Assembly (NCBI RefSeq): GCF_009649845.1
Contig: NZ_WJIE01000006.1
Location: 620,001 to 684,000 of the forward strand
Direction of reading: 5' to 3'
Source: Polyangium spumosum
GTDB taxonomy: Bacteria > Myxococcota_A > Polyangia > Polyangiales > Polyangiaceae
Length of the DNA: 64,000 nucleotides
This document shows positions 1 to 9,658 of this stretch, one piece after another; within the stretch, counting starts at the first letter, position 1, and each line of letters begins with the position of its first letter. Below the pieces are notes generated by a model. It had not been told where the DNA came from. It saw nothing but the letters and a program-made list of their open reading frames with translations, and made no database searches. The position numbers and the translations under genes are program-made.

Positions 1-2
1 TC

Positions 3-1997
3 TCGACCTTCCACCTGCGCGCCGATCGGCTCGGCGAGACCGTCCGCGAGATCGCCGCGTATGCGCCGCGCGTGGTCGTCGGGTACACGACGCCGCTCTT
101 CTTGATCGCGCGCGCCGCGCTCGAGCACGGCATCGAGATCCCGCCGCCGCGGGGCATCATCACGGCCGCGGAGAAGGTCTTCGATCATCAGCGCGAGGTG
201 ATCGAGCGCGCGTTCGGGGCGCCCGTCTTCGATCGGTACGGCTGCCGCGAGGTGATGCTCATCGGCGCCGAGTGCGAGCGTCACGAGGGCCTGCACCTGC
301 ACGCCGAGGGGGTCTTCGTCGAGCTGCTCTCCGGAGGACGCCCGGCCGCCGTGGGCACGCCCGGCGAGGTGGTCGTCACCGACCTCTACAACCGCGCGAT
401 GCCCTTCATCCGCTACCGCAACGAGGACGTGGCGATCGCGAAGGCGGGGGCCTGCGCGTGCGGCCGTGGTTTGCCGCGCCTCGCCTCGGTCGAGGGGCGC
501 ACGCTCGACCTCATCCTCGGCGAGGACAGCCGCATCGTCGCCGGCGAGATGTTCCCCTTCCTGTTCAAGGACCTGCCGGTCGAGCGCTACCAGGTCCACC
601 AGCGCGCCGATCGCACGGTGACGCTGAAGATCGTGCCCGGCCCGGACTACGGGCCCGAGGTGACGAAGCTCGTCGACGAGCGCCTCCGGCTCGTGCTCGG
701 CCCGAACGCGCCGCTCGACGTGCAGCTCGTGCGCGACATCCCGCTCACCGCCGCGGGCAAACACCGCGTTACCGTCTCGGAGGTGCCCGTGGATCTCGGC
801 AGCGTGACGATCACCCGGCCGAACCGGGAGAGGGACCAGCCGACGTCGCTCGGGGGCGGGCTCGGGTCGCGTCGGCTTCGCACGCGGGTCGCGCACGTGG
901 TGCTCGGGCTCCGGGCTGGCGGGCTCGAGCGCGTGGTGCTCGACCTCGTGCAGGGCATGGACCGCGCGCGCTTCGATCCCATGATCATCGCGCTCGACGA
1001 GCCGGGCGAGCTCGCGCCGCGCCTCGCGCCGATGGATGTGCCGCTGCGCCTGCTCCGGCGCGGGCAGGGGCTCGATCCGGCGGTGATCGGTGATCTCGCG
1101 GAGCTCTTCGGCCGCGAAGGGATCGACCTCGTGCACACGCACAACCCGCGCCCGCACGTGCACGGCGCGCTCGCGGCCCTCGCCGCGCGGCGCGTGATCG
1201 GCAAGCGACCGCGGGTGGTCCACACGAAGCACGGGCGCAACTACCCGGACGACGCCGGGCGCGTGCTCGCGAGCCGCATGGCCTCGGCCCTCTCGGATCG
1301 TATCGTGGCCGTCAGCGACGACGCGCGGCGCGTGGCCCTCGAGATCGAGCGCGGCAGCGCGCGGCGGCTCGTGACCATCCGCAACGGCGTGGACACGCGC
1401 GTCTACGAGCCCGGCGACGCCGCGCGAGCCCGGCAGGCGCTCGACGTGCCCGCGGACGTGCTCCACGTGGGCTGCGTGGCGCGCCTCTCGGCCGAGAAGG
1501 ATCACGCCACGCTGATCCAGGCCTTCGCCCGCGTGCGCACGAGCCACCCGGGCGCGCGGCTCACGCTCGTCGGCGACGGGCCGGAGCGCGAGGCGCTCGA
1601 GGCGCTGGTCAAGAAGTTTGGGCTCCAAGGAGCGGTGCACTTCCTCGGGCACCGCGACGACGTGCCCGTGCTCCTGCCCGGCTTCGACCTCTTCACGCTC
1701 GCCTCGCGCACCGAGGGGACGAGCCTCACGCTCCTCGAAGCCGCCGCCGCGGGCCTGCCGATCGTGGCCACGCGCGTCGGCGGAAATCCCGAGATCGTGA
1801 CCCACGGCGAGACGGGCCTGCTCGTCCCCGCGGGCGAGCCAGCCGCGCTCGCGGACGCGATCTCGAGCGTGTGGACGCGCCCCGATCGGGCGCAGATGGG
1901 CCGAGCCGGCCGCGCGCTCGTGCAAGCGCGGTACGGCATCGGCCAGATGATCTCCGCCTACGAGACCCTGTACGCCGAGGTCCTGCGCCTCGCCTGA
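3..1997 (+). CDS. CapK/PaaK-type adenylate-forming enzyme fused to GT4 glycosyltransferase (5' end outside window)
   Basis: The frame is open from the first bases, so this is the 3' part of a longer gene (664 codons visible). The first 260 or so visible residues match the C-terminal half of the phenylacetate-CoA ligase/CapK family: the segment LYNRAMPFIRYRNEDVA near nt 385-435, a CACGRG cysteine pair just after it, and the terminal lid ending in GKHR. After a short basic linker a complete GT-B glycosyltransferase of family 4 follows (from about nt 880). It has an N-terminal LGLRAGGLERVVLDL glycine loop and a C-terminal RTEGTSLTLLEAAAAG (the E-x7-E nucleotide-sugar site, about nt 1707-1755). 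CapK-like proteins and GT4 enzymes often share polysaccharide loci, which suggests surface glycan or glycolipid synthesis; acceptor and sugar are unknown. The fusion in one frame is unusual. Confidence 0.8.
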   Translation, partial: STFHLRADRLGETVREIAAYAPRVVVGYTTPLFLIARAALEHGIEIPPPRGIITAAEKVFDHQREVIERAFGAPVFDRYGCREVMLIGAECERHEGLHLHAEGVFVELLSGGRPAAVGTPGEVVVTDLYNRAMPFIRYRNEDVAIAKAGACACGRGLPRLASVEGRTLDLILGEDSRIVAGEMFPFLFKDLPVERYQVHQRADRTVTLKIVPGPDYGPEVTKLVDERLRLVLGPNAPLDVQLVRDIPLTAAGKHRVTVSEVPVDLGSVTITRPNRERDQPTSLGGGLGSRRLRTRVAHVVLGLRAGGLERVVLDLVQGMDRARFDPMIIALDEPGELAPRLAPMDVPLRLLRRGQGLDPAVIGDLAELFGREGIDLVHTHNPRPHVHGALAALAARRVIGKRPRVVHTKHGRNYPDDAGRVLASRMASALSDRIVAVSDDARRVALEIERGSARRLVTIRNGVDTRVYEPGDAARARQALDVPADVLHVGCVARLSAEKDHATLIQAFARVRTSHPGARLTLVGDGPEREALEALVKKFGLQGAVHFLGHRDDVPVLLPGFDLFTLASRTEGTSLTLLEAAAAGLPIVATRVGGNPEIVTHGETGLLVPAGEPAALADAISSVWTRPDRAQMGRAGRALVQARYGIGQMISAYETLYAEVLRLA

Positions 1998-2059
1998 GGC
2001 TGCCTGGTCTCGCATTCCGGGCTTGGCGAGATGCGCGCTTACAGGGTATCGGAGAGAGG

Positions 2060-2740
2060 ATGTCCGACGGTCGCCAGAAGCTCCCGCCCAAGAAGGAGGT
2101 CGCGCTCGCCCTGCTCGAGGGGCCCAGCATGTTCGTGCACCTCGACCCCCGACGCCAGGGCGTGCTGGTGCCGAAGCGCTTCCTCGACCAGCCGCAGCTC
2201 GTCCTGCAGGTCGGCATGAACATGTTCGTCCCGATCACCGACCTCAAGGTCGACGACGAGGGCATCACCTGCACGCTCTCGTTCGATCGGGCCCCCTTCT
2301 GGTGCCGCATGCCGTGGAACGCGATCTACGCCCTCGTCGGCGAGGACGGCCGCGGCATGATGTGGCCGACCGACATCCCGCCCGAGGTGGTGGCGCAGAT
2401 GCAGGCCCCGCCGCAGCAGGCGAAGGACGCGCAGAAGCCCGCGCAGAAGAAGCCGCGGGCCAAGCTCGCCGCGGTCGCGGACGCGCCGCCCGAGCAGAAG
2501 CCCCAGCCCGAGGCGCCCATGCGCGTCGTGCCCGCGGAGCCCGAGCCCGAGCCCGAGCCCGAGCGCGAGGCGGAGGTGGCAGCGAAGGAGAGTTCGTCGG
2601 TCGAACCTGCGGCCGCCGAGGCCGCGGAAGAGCCGAAGATCGAGGAAGCCACGGAGCCTGCGCGCCCCGCGCCTGCCCCCGCGGCGCCGGGCCGCAAGCC
2701 GCGCCGCGAGTTGCCGCCCTACCTGCGGGTGGTCAAGTAG
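2060..2740 (+). CDS. sspB: SspB-type ClpXP adaptor with long Pro/Glu/Ala-rich linker
   Basis: 226 aa. The first 110 residues match the SspB substrate-binding fold (ALALLEGPSMFVHLDPR, then GVLVPKRF and CTLSFDRAPFWCRMPWNAIYAL), which captures ssrA-tagged or other substrates for ClpXP. The last residues, YLRVVK, match the SspB tail that docks on the ClpX zinc-binding domain. The roughly 100-residue linker is low-complexity; four tandem GAGCCC hexamers (2537-2560) encode an EPEPEPEP run. The ATG at 2060 is chosen because the fold starts directly after it and GGAG lies 5 nt upstream; the open frame upstream overlaps the previous gene and has no sense as protein. It stands alone, 58 nt before livM. 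Confidence 0.85.
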   Translation: MSDGRQKLPPKKEVALALLEGPSMFVHLDPRRQGVLVPKRFLDQPQLVLQVGMNMFVPITDLKVDDEGITCTLSFDRAPFWCRMPWNAIYALVGEDGRGMMWPTDIPPEVVAQMQAPPQQAKDAQKPAQKKPRAKLAAVADAPPEQKPQPEAPMRVVPAEPEPEPEPEREAEVAAKESSSVEPAAAEAAEEPKIEEATEPARPAPAPAAPGRKPRRELPPYLRVVK

Positions 2741-2798
2741 CAACGCGCGTCACTCCTGCTTGACCGTGGGAGCCGACCGCGCGAGTTTTCCACCGCCC

Positions 2799-4027
2799 AT
2801 GCCCCCCTCGACCGTGGGGGACGCTGCTCGGACGAGCCGAGCCGTGTCGCCCGATTCCCTCCTGCGCCGCATCCTGGTCACGCTGGCCCTCATCGGCGCG
2901 GTCGTGGGGCTCGAGTTCTCGTTCGACCTCTTGATCCCCGACGTGGCCCTGCAACAGCTCGCGCTGTTCGCCATGGTCAACGTCATCGTGGCCCTGTCGC
3001 TGAACGTCATCAACGGCATGGCGGGGCAGTTCTCCATCGGCCACGCGGGCTTCGTGGGGATCGGCGCGTACACCGCGGCCATCGTCGCCGGCCACATCCA
3101 CAAGGCGCTCGGCGCCGAGGACGTGTTCTTCTCGAACTCGTTCATCGTCATGCCCGCGGCGATCCTCGCGGCGGGCGTCGTGGCCGCGATCTTCGGGTTC
3201 GTCGTGGGCTTGCCGAGCCTCCGGCTCCGGGGCGACTACCTGGCGATCGTCACGCTCGGCTTCGCGGAGATCTTCCGGCTCGTGATCGCCACGGCGCAGA
3301 CGGGCGGCGACGTCGAGGGGCCGGTGGCCGAGTTCCTCGCCTACCTCGGCGGGCAGAACGGCTACGCCGGTCCCGATCGCAACGGCGTGCCGCAGTACGC
3401 CGGCCCGTTCTGGATCTTCGGCGCGGTCGTGGTCTGCGTGATCATCGCGTGGCGGCTCAAGTTCTCGGGCTGGGGGCGCGCGCTCCGGGCGCTGCGCGAG
3501 GACGAGATCGCCACGGCGAGCGTGGGCGTCGATCCGACGCGGTACAAGGTGACCTCGTTCGTCCTCGCGGCGACGGGGGCCGGCATCGCGGGCGCGATGC
3601 TCGCGTCGATGCGCAACGGCAACCCCACCGTGCAGCCCGATCAGTTCACGTTCGCCTACTCGTTCGACGCGATCACCATGGTGATCCTCGGCGGCTCGGG
3701 CAGCGTGTCGGGCGCGATCGTGGGCGGCGTGTTCGTCACCTTCACGGTGAAGATGATCGAGCAGCTCCAGCGCTTCGAGTCGGTGCAGGCGCTCCAAGCG
3801 GCTTACCCTGCGCTCGACCTCAACGCGCTGCGCATGGTCGTCTACGCCTCCGTCTTGATCGGCCTCATGATCCTGCGCCCCGAGGGCATCTTCGGCGAGC
3901 GTGAGCTCGTGCGGCGCAAGCCGCGGCATCGCCTGAACCAGGCTCCTCCCGAGCCTCTGCCGGCGCGCACCGAGGCCGAGGCCCACCCGGAGGAGGGCAC
4001 GGGTCCGCTCACGGGAAAGGCGGAGAA

Positions 4028-4031
<4 letters not shown>
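2799..4031 (+). CDS. livM: Branched-chain amino acid ABC transporter permease LivM
   Basis: About 410 aa, inner-membrane permease of the high-affinity leucine/isoleucine/valine importer family. It has eight or more hydrophobic segments and the family hallmark stretches NVINGMAGQFSIGHAGFVGIGAY, GDYLAIVTLGFAEIFR and GSGSVSGAIVGG (the last two near the ATPase-coupling loop). The C-terminus carries a short polar tail after the typical LRPEGIFGERE end. The start is uncertain: ATG 2799 is taken, but a GTG at 2766 or at 2814 is in frame and none has a clear ribosome site. It overlaps livG by 4 bp (GTGA), so livM-livG-livF form one operon. No livH permease or substrate-binding protein gene is adjacent, so partners must lie elsewhere; the substrate could be another liv-type ligand such as urea or amides. 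Confidence 0.88.
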
Positions 4032-4845
<814 letters not shown>

Positions 4846-4849
<4 letters not shown>

Positions 4850-5604
4850 AGACCGCGCACCCCACGCGCAAAGCGCCCGCGGCCGAGACGGGCACACCGC
4901 TGCTCGTCGTCGAAGACCTCGCGGTCTCGTACGGTGGGATCAAGGCGCTGAAGGGCGTGAGCCTCGAGGTGCGGCGCGGCGAGATCGTCGCGATGATCGG
5001 CGCGAACGGCGCGGGCAAGACCACGACGCTGAAGACGATCGTGCGGCTCTTGCCGATCGCCTCGGGCAAGGTCGTCTACGACGGCAAGGACCTCGCGGGC
5101 GTGCCCGCCGAGCAGATCGTTGGCCTCGGCATCTCGCTCGTCCCCGAGGGCCGCGCGATCTTCCCGAACCTCACGGTGCGCGAGAACCTGGAGATCGGCG
5201 CGTGGAACCACAAGGACCGCGTGACGATGGACGAGACGCTCGAGGACGTGGTGCGCCTCTTCCCGCGCCTCGGCGAGCGCATGAAGCAGGAGGGCGGCAC
5301 GCTCTCGGGTGGTGAGCAGCAGATGCTCGCGATTGGCCGCGCGCTGATGGCGCGGCCTTCCATGCTCCTGCTCGACGAGCCTTCGCTCGGCATCGCGCCC
5401 CGGCTCGTCGCGGACATCTTCGAGGCGATCGCGCGTGTCGCGCAGGCCGGCACGACCATCCTGCTCGTCGAGCAGAACACGCGCCTGGCGCTGAAATACA
5501 GCATGCGGGCGTACGTGCTCCGTACCGGCGAGATCGCGATGAGCGGCGATTCGAAAGCGCTCGCGGCGAACGAAGAGGTCCGCGCGGCCTATCTCGGCGG
5601 CTAG
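4846..5604 (+). CDS. livF: Branched-chain amino acid ABC transporter ATP-binding protein LivF
   Basis: 252 aa. Walker A GANGAGKTT, the LivF-typical SLVPEGRAIFPNLTVRENL, signature LSGGEQQMLAIGRAL, Walker B MLLLDEPSLGIAP and the switch region VEQN are all present. GTG 4846 overlaps the livG stop by 4 bp; the frame is open upstream through livG but that extension is a shadow. Last gene of the liv operon; a 156-nt gap follows. The role is ATP hydrolysis for import together with LivG. Confidence 0.93.
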
Positions 5605-5639
5605 GGCTACGCGCCTGGCCTCGCCTGCCGCGAATTGAC

Positions 5640-5656
5640 GCGGCACGTGATGTGCA
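5640..5656 (+). promoter_or_regulatory. Candidate sigma-54 promoter
   Basis: GGCACG-TGAT-GTGCA: GG at 5642-5643 and GC at 5654-5655 with the exact 10-nt spacing of -24/-12 elements (consensus TGGCACG-N4-TTGCA). It lies about 105 nt upstream of the receiver-like gene at 5761, in the only sizeable gap after the liv operon. The match was found by eye and is not tested; GC-rich DNA makes chance GG-N10-GC pairs common, though this one matches most consensus bases. Confidence 0.4.
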
Positions 5657-5760
5657 ACCCCGATCGCACCACGCCGCCCCTCGCGCCGCGCCGAACCTCG
5701 CTTCGTGGGTTTTGCCGGCTGCTGGGCCTTCGGCGTGTCTTTTGCTAGGGGCGAACCATC

Positions 5761-6129
5761 ATGGTGAACGATTCCGCGATACGCGTCCTGGTCATCGACG
5801 CCGACCCCACGAGCGCAGGTGATCTCGCGTCGTTTCTCACGGCCCATCATTACGACGTGGCGACCTGCTCCGCCCTGGACGGGGCCCGGAGCGCGGTCTC
5901 GTCGCGCAGGCCGCACGTGCTCGTGCTCGCGACCAAGGATCACCCGCACGCCGAGGTCGAGGAGGTGCGGAAGGTGTATCCGAGGCTCCCGCTCGTGCTC
6001 TGGACGGCCGAGGCGGGGCAGGAGCTCCTGCTCGACGTCGAGGCCTTCGCCCCCGCGGTCCCCGCCTGCCCCTCGCGTGGCTTCGGCGACGTCGAGTCGG
6101 CCGTCGAAGCGCTGGCGCACTTTTCCTGA
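5761..6129 (+). CDS. Degenerate response-regulator receiver domain protein
   Basis: 122 aa, a single receiver-like domain. The start RVLVIDADPTSAGDLASFL resembles receiver beta1 with an acidic pair, and a beta3-like PHVLVLATKDHP follows near residues 51-62. The phospho-acceptor Asp normally ending beta3 is replaced (VLATKD), and the usual C-terminal Lys-Pro is absent (ACPSRGFG). This suggests a phosphorylation-independent pseudo-receiver. No histidine kinase or output domain is adjacent. ATG 5761 is followed by a plausible beta-strand; the upstream 17 bases (CTAGGGGCGAACC region) give only a weak ribosome site. Confidence 0.6.
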   Translation: MVNDSAIRVLVIDADPTSAGDLASFLTAHHYDVATCSALDGARSAVSSRRPHVLVLATKDHPHAEVEEVRKVYPRLPLVLWTAEAGQELLLDVEAFAPAVPACPSRGFGDVESAVEALAHFS

Positions 6130-6204
6130 CCCCCCTGCACATCGATCCTCTCGCGAGGGCCCACGGGTTCGTCGTGGCTCGGCGGACACACGTGCGTGTC
6201 TGAG

Positions 6205-6227
6205 CGCCGCGCTTGCGGAGCGCGGCG
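6205..6227. repeat. Perfect inverted repeat, 9-bp arms
   Basis: CGCCGCGCT (6205-6213) and AGCGCGGCG (6219-6227) enclose a 5-nt loop. It lies between the receiver-like gene and the large surface-protein gene, 115 nt before the start codon of the latter. It could be a terminator for the former (no T tract follows) or a structured leader for the latter. Confidence 0.4.
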
Positions 6228-6342
6228 GGAAAGGCGACCATCCGGCCCCCTGGTCAGAGTACGACCCAGCTTGGGCGCGCTCACATTTACTTGCAGCGCC
6301 TTCGCCGAGGCTCCCGCCTCGCTCGCGCCCTCCGGAGGACCG

Positions 6343-9300
6343 ATGTCGAAATTCAAGGGCTTCCTCGCCGTCCTTGCGGCGCTGTGCGTCTTCGTGTTCG
6401 CGCAGCGCGCAGAGGCGACGCACTTCCGTTACGGCAACATCACCTGGACTGTCCCCAATCCGAACGAGGAGCCGCGCACGGTCGCGTTCGAGGTCACGGT
6501 CGCGTGGCGCTCGGATTACATCGACTCGACCATCCTCAACTTCGGCGACGGCTCCACGAACCCCTCCACGCAGGGCACCTTCCTCGGCACGGGGTTCGAC
6601 ACCGGGGGCAATGAATACTCGTTCTACCGGTACCGCGTCCTGCACACCTACGCGACGGCCGGGCAATACACGGCGTTCTTCACGAGCTGCTGCCGCATCT
6701 CGGAGCTCATCAACGCCGGCGACGATACCTTCCGCGTCGAGGCCAAGGTCGACCTCACGCCGGGCAACAGAGGCAACGCGATCTCCGTGCTCCCCGCGAT
6801 CGTCCAGATGCAGGTGGGCGGGATCCGCACGATCCAGATCCCGGCCATCGATCCCGACGGCGCGCCGGTGAGCTGCCGCTTCGCCAAGAACAACGAGATC
6901 GGCGACACGACCACGATCATGCCCCCCGTGATCGGCGGCACGGCGCCGACCCTCACGCAGAGCAGCAACCCTCCCGGCTGCACGCTCACCTGGGACACGA
7001 CCGCCGGGGTGGGCGGCTCGCGTTATGCGGTCCAGGTCGTCCTCGAGTCGACGAACCCGCAGAACAACAACGTGAGCAGCGCCGCGCTCGACTTCATCCT
7101 CGAGCTCGTGCAGTCGCCCGTCCCCACGTGCACGGGCAGCGGGAGCTGGGTCGCCGAGGTCGGCGATACGCTGACGAAGACCTTCACCGGCACGCTGCCG
7201 AACTCGACGCTCCTGTTGACGTCGATCGGCTCGATCGGCGTCCTGAACCCGGGCATCAACACCACGAACCCGAGCCCGTTCGGGACGACGCTCACCTGGA
7301 CGCCGAGCAAGTTCGACGCGGGCACACACGTGCTCGCGGTCATCTTCACGACCCCGCAGAACATCAGCGGCTACTGCACGGCCACGATCACCGTGCCCCA
7401 GTGCCCCCAGTACGGCACGCCCTGCAGCGGGGGTGTCGGCGCTTGTTACACGCCGGGGATCCTGAAGTGCTCCGGGCCGAACGTCGTGTGCACGGCCGTG
7501 CCCAAGAACCCGTCGCCCGAGATCTGCAACAACATCGACGACGACTGCAACGGCACGGTCGACGACAACAACCCCGAGTCGAACCTGCCCTGCAACACGC
7601 CGTTCCCCTCGATCTGCAAGCCGGGCGTGACGAACTGCAACGCAGGCGTGCTCGAGTGCGTGGGCGACGTCGCGCCCGGCAGCGTGCCCGAGACCTGCAA
7701 CACGATCGATGACGATTGCGACGGTCAGGCCGACGAGGGCTACGGCACCGGCGTCGACTGCTCCGACGGCATCGGCGTGTGCCAGGTCTACGGCAAGATC
7801 GTCTGCGACGGGCCGGAGAGCACGAAGTGCAGCGCCATGGCCAACGGCCCCGGCTCCGAGCTCTGCGACGGCATGGACAACGACTGCGACGGCGAGGTCG
7901 ACGAGGACCTCGGGCTCGGGGACGCTTGCACGTCGGGCCTCGGCGAGTGCCAGGCGAGCGGCGTGAACGTCTGCGGCGCCCAGGGCGCCGTGGTCTGCAG
8001 CGGCACGGCGGGCACGCCGGTCTTCGAGGTCTGCTTCGACGGCCTGGACAACGACTGCGAAGGCACGGTCGACAACGGCTGCGGCGACGCGGACGGCGAC
8101 GGCATCTTCGACGGGGTCGAGGAGCGCGAAGGCACGGACCCGAACGACGCCGACAGCGACGACGACGGCGTGCTCGACAACGACGAGCCGCTCTGGGACG
8201 AGGACTCGGACGGCGACGGGCTCATCAACGCGCTCGACCCCGACAGCGACGACGACGGCGTCTTCGACGGCACCGAGCTCGGCAAGAACTGCGACGACCC
8301 GGCCACCGAGGCAGAGCTCGGCCACTGCAAGCCCGACGGCGACAGCGGCCAGACGGTGACCGATCCGCTGAACGCCGACACCGACGGCGACGACAAGAGC
8401 GACGGCTCGGAGGACCCGAACCTGAACGGCGTCATCGACCTCGACGAGGGCGACCCGCAGAACCCCGGCGACGCGAGCAAGACGAAGGACTTCGACGACG
8501 ACGGCCTCGGCGACGCGCTGGAGAAGACGCTCGGCACGAACGAGAAGGACGCCGACAGCGATGACGACGGACTGCTCGACGGCGACGAGCGGAACCCGAG
8601 CGACGACACCGACGGCGACGGGCTCATCAACGTGCTCGACGTCGACAGCGACAACGACGCGCTCTTCGACGGCACCGAGGCGGGCAAGGGTTGCCAGCAC
8701 CCCTCGACGGACAAGATGGCCGGCCACTGCCGCGCCGACGGCGATCTCGGCGGCACGAAGACGTCCGTGGTCTCGCGCGACACCGACAAGGGCGGCGTGA
8801 TCGACGGCTCCGAGGACGCGAACCTGAACGGCGTGGTCAACGCGGGCGAGCTCGACCCGCGGAGCGGCGACGACGATCAAAACGTCGTGGACAGCGACGG
8901 CGACGGCCTGAGCGACGCGCTCGAGGGCGCGCTCAAGACGGGCGTGAACGACGCGGACTCGGACGACGACGGCCTCGCCGACGGCGACGAGCCGAACCCG
9001 AGCGACGACAACGACGGCGATGGCGGCATCAACCTGAAGGACTTCGACGCCGACAACGACGGCCTGTTCGACGGCACGGAGGCGGGCCGCGCGTGTGACG
9101 GCGAGGGGACGGAACTCTCGGCGGACAAGTGCATCGCCGACATGGACAGCGGCGTGACGAAGACGCTCGTGCTCGTCGCGGACACGGACGGCGGCTCGAA
9201 GAACGACGGCGACGAGGACAAGAACCGCAACGGCGTCGTCGACGCGGACGAGACGAACCCGCTCTTCGCCGGCGACGACCTCGGGACGTCGCCCGGCTGC

Positions 9301-9600
9301 GGGCGGGACGCGGACTGCGGCAACACGTCGAGCGGCATGATCTGCGAGGACGGGAGCTGCGTCGCCGGCTGCCGCGGCGTCGAGGGCAACACCTGCCCCG
9401 AGGGTCAGGTGTGCAACTCGACGACGAACGCGGCCGGCCAGTGCGAGCCGAAGCCGCCCGTCGACGAGGTGCCGGGCACGCCGGGCAGCGCCGAAGGTTG
9501 TGGTTGCCGCACCGCGCCTTCGCAGGGCGGCGCGTTGCCCATCACGCTCACCCTCGTCGCGGGCCTCCTGCTCGCGACGCGCCGCCGCCGCGCGGCCTGA
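6343..9600 (+). CDS. Secreted MopE-type / thrombospondin type 3 repeat protein with MYXO-CTERM-like tail
   Basis: 1085 aa surface protein. A signal peptide (FLAVLAALCVFVFAQRAEA) is followed by about 350 residues of beta-rich, PKD-like sequence (TVPNPNEEPRTVAFEVTVAW). Next come four MopE-type putative metal-binding motifs (CNNIDDDCNGTVDD, CNTIDDDCDGQADE, CDGMDNDCDGEVDE, CFDGLDNDCEGTVDN). About 400 residues of Asp-rich thrombospondin type 3 repeats follow (DADGDGIFDG, DSDDDGVLDNDE and so on), expected to bind many calcium ions, then a Cys-rich segment. The end is GCGCRTA, a hydrophobic helix (LPITLTLVAGLLLATR) and an Arg cluster: the MYXO-CTERM arrangement for sorting to the cell surface. ATG 6343 is preceded by GGAGG at 6334-6338. 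A C-terminal Cys-anchored adhesin or matrix role is inferred; the ligand is unknown. Confidence 0.85.
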   Translation: MSKFKGFLAVLAALCVFVFAQRAEATHFRYGNITWTVPNPNEEPRTVAFEVTVAWRSDYIDSTILNFGDGSTNPSTQGTFLGTGFDTGGNEYSFYRYRVLHTYATAGQYTAFFTSCCRISELINAGDDTFRVEAKVDLTPGNRGNAISVLPAIVQMQVGGIRTIQIPAIDPDGAPVSCRFAKNNEIGDTTTIMPPVIGGTAPTLTQSSNPPGCTLTWDTTAGVGGSRYAVQVVLESTNPQNNNVSSAALDFILELVQSPVPTCTGSGSWVAEVGDTLTKTFTGTLPNSTLLLTSIGSIGVLNPGINTTNPSPFGTTLTWTPSKFDAGTHVLAVIFTTPQNISGYCTATITVPQCPQYGTPCSGGVGACYTPGILKCSGPNVVCTAVPKNPSPEICNNIDDDCNGTVDDNNPESNLPCNTPFPSICKPGVTNCNAGVLECVGDVAPGSVPETCNTIDDDCDGQADEGYGTGVDCSDGIGVCQVYGKIVCDGPESTKCSAMANGPGSELCDGMDNDCDGEVDEDLGLGDACTSGLGECQASGVNVCGAQGAVVCSGTAGTPVFEVCFDGLDNDCEGTVDNGCGDADGDGIFDGVEEREGTDPNDADSDDDGVLDNDEPLWDEDSDGDGLINALDPDSDDDGVFDGTELGKNCDDPATEAELGHCKPDGDSGQTVTDPLNADTDGDDKSDGSEDPNLNGVIDLDEGDPQNPGDASKTKDFDDDGLGDALEKTLGTNEKDADSDDDGLLDGDERNPSDDTDGDGLINVLDVDSDNDALFDGTEAGKGCQHPSTDKMAGHCRADGDLGGTKTSVVSRDTDKGGVIDGSEDANLNGVVNAGELDPRSGDDDQNVVDSDGDGLSDALEGALKTGVNDADSDDDGLADGDEPNPSDDNDGDGGINLKDFDADNDGLFDGTEAGRACDGEGTELSADKCIADMDSGVTKTLVLVADTDGGSKNDGDEDKNRNGVVDADETNPLFAGDDLGTSPGCGRDADCGNTSSGMICEDGSCVAGCRGVEGNTCPEGQVCNSTTNAAGQCEPKPPVDEVPGTPGSAEGCGCRTAPSQGGALPITLTLVAGLLLATRRRRAA

Positions 9601-9615
9601 ACCTGCCCTCCCTCA

Positions 9616-9641
9616 CCCCTCTCCCGCGTGCGGGAGAGGGG
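9616..9641. terminator. Palindromic hairpin between convergent genes (terminator or REP-like repeat)
   Basis: CCCCTCTCCCG (9616-9626) and CGGGAGAGGGG (9631-9641) pair perfectly around a CGTG loop. The outer flanks CCCTC (9606-9610) and GAGGG (9650-9654) can extend the structure. It sits in the 58-nt gap between two convergent stop codons, where it could act as a two-way terminator. The CTCTCCC-GGGAGAG theme resembles dispersed palindromic repeats of GC-rich genomes. Confidence 0.6.
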
Positions 9642-9658
9642 CCGGGGGCGAGGGGCTC

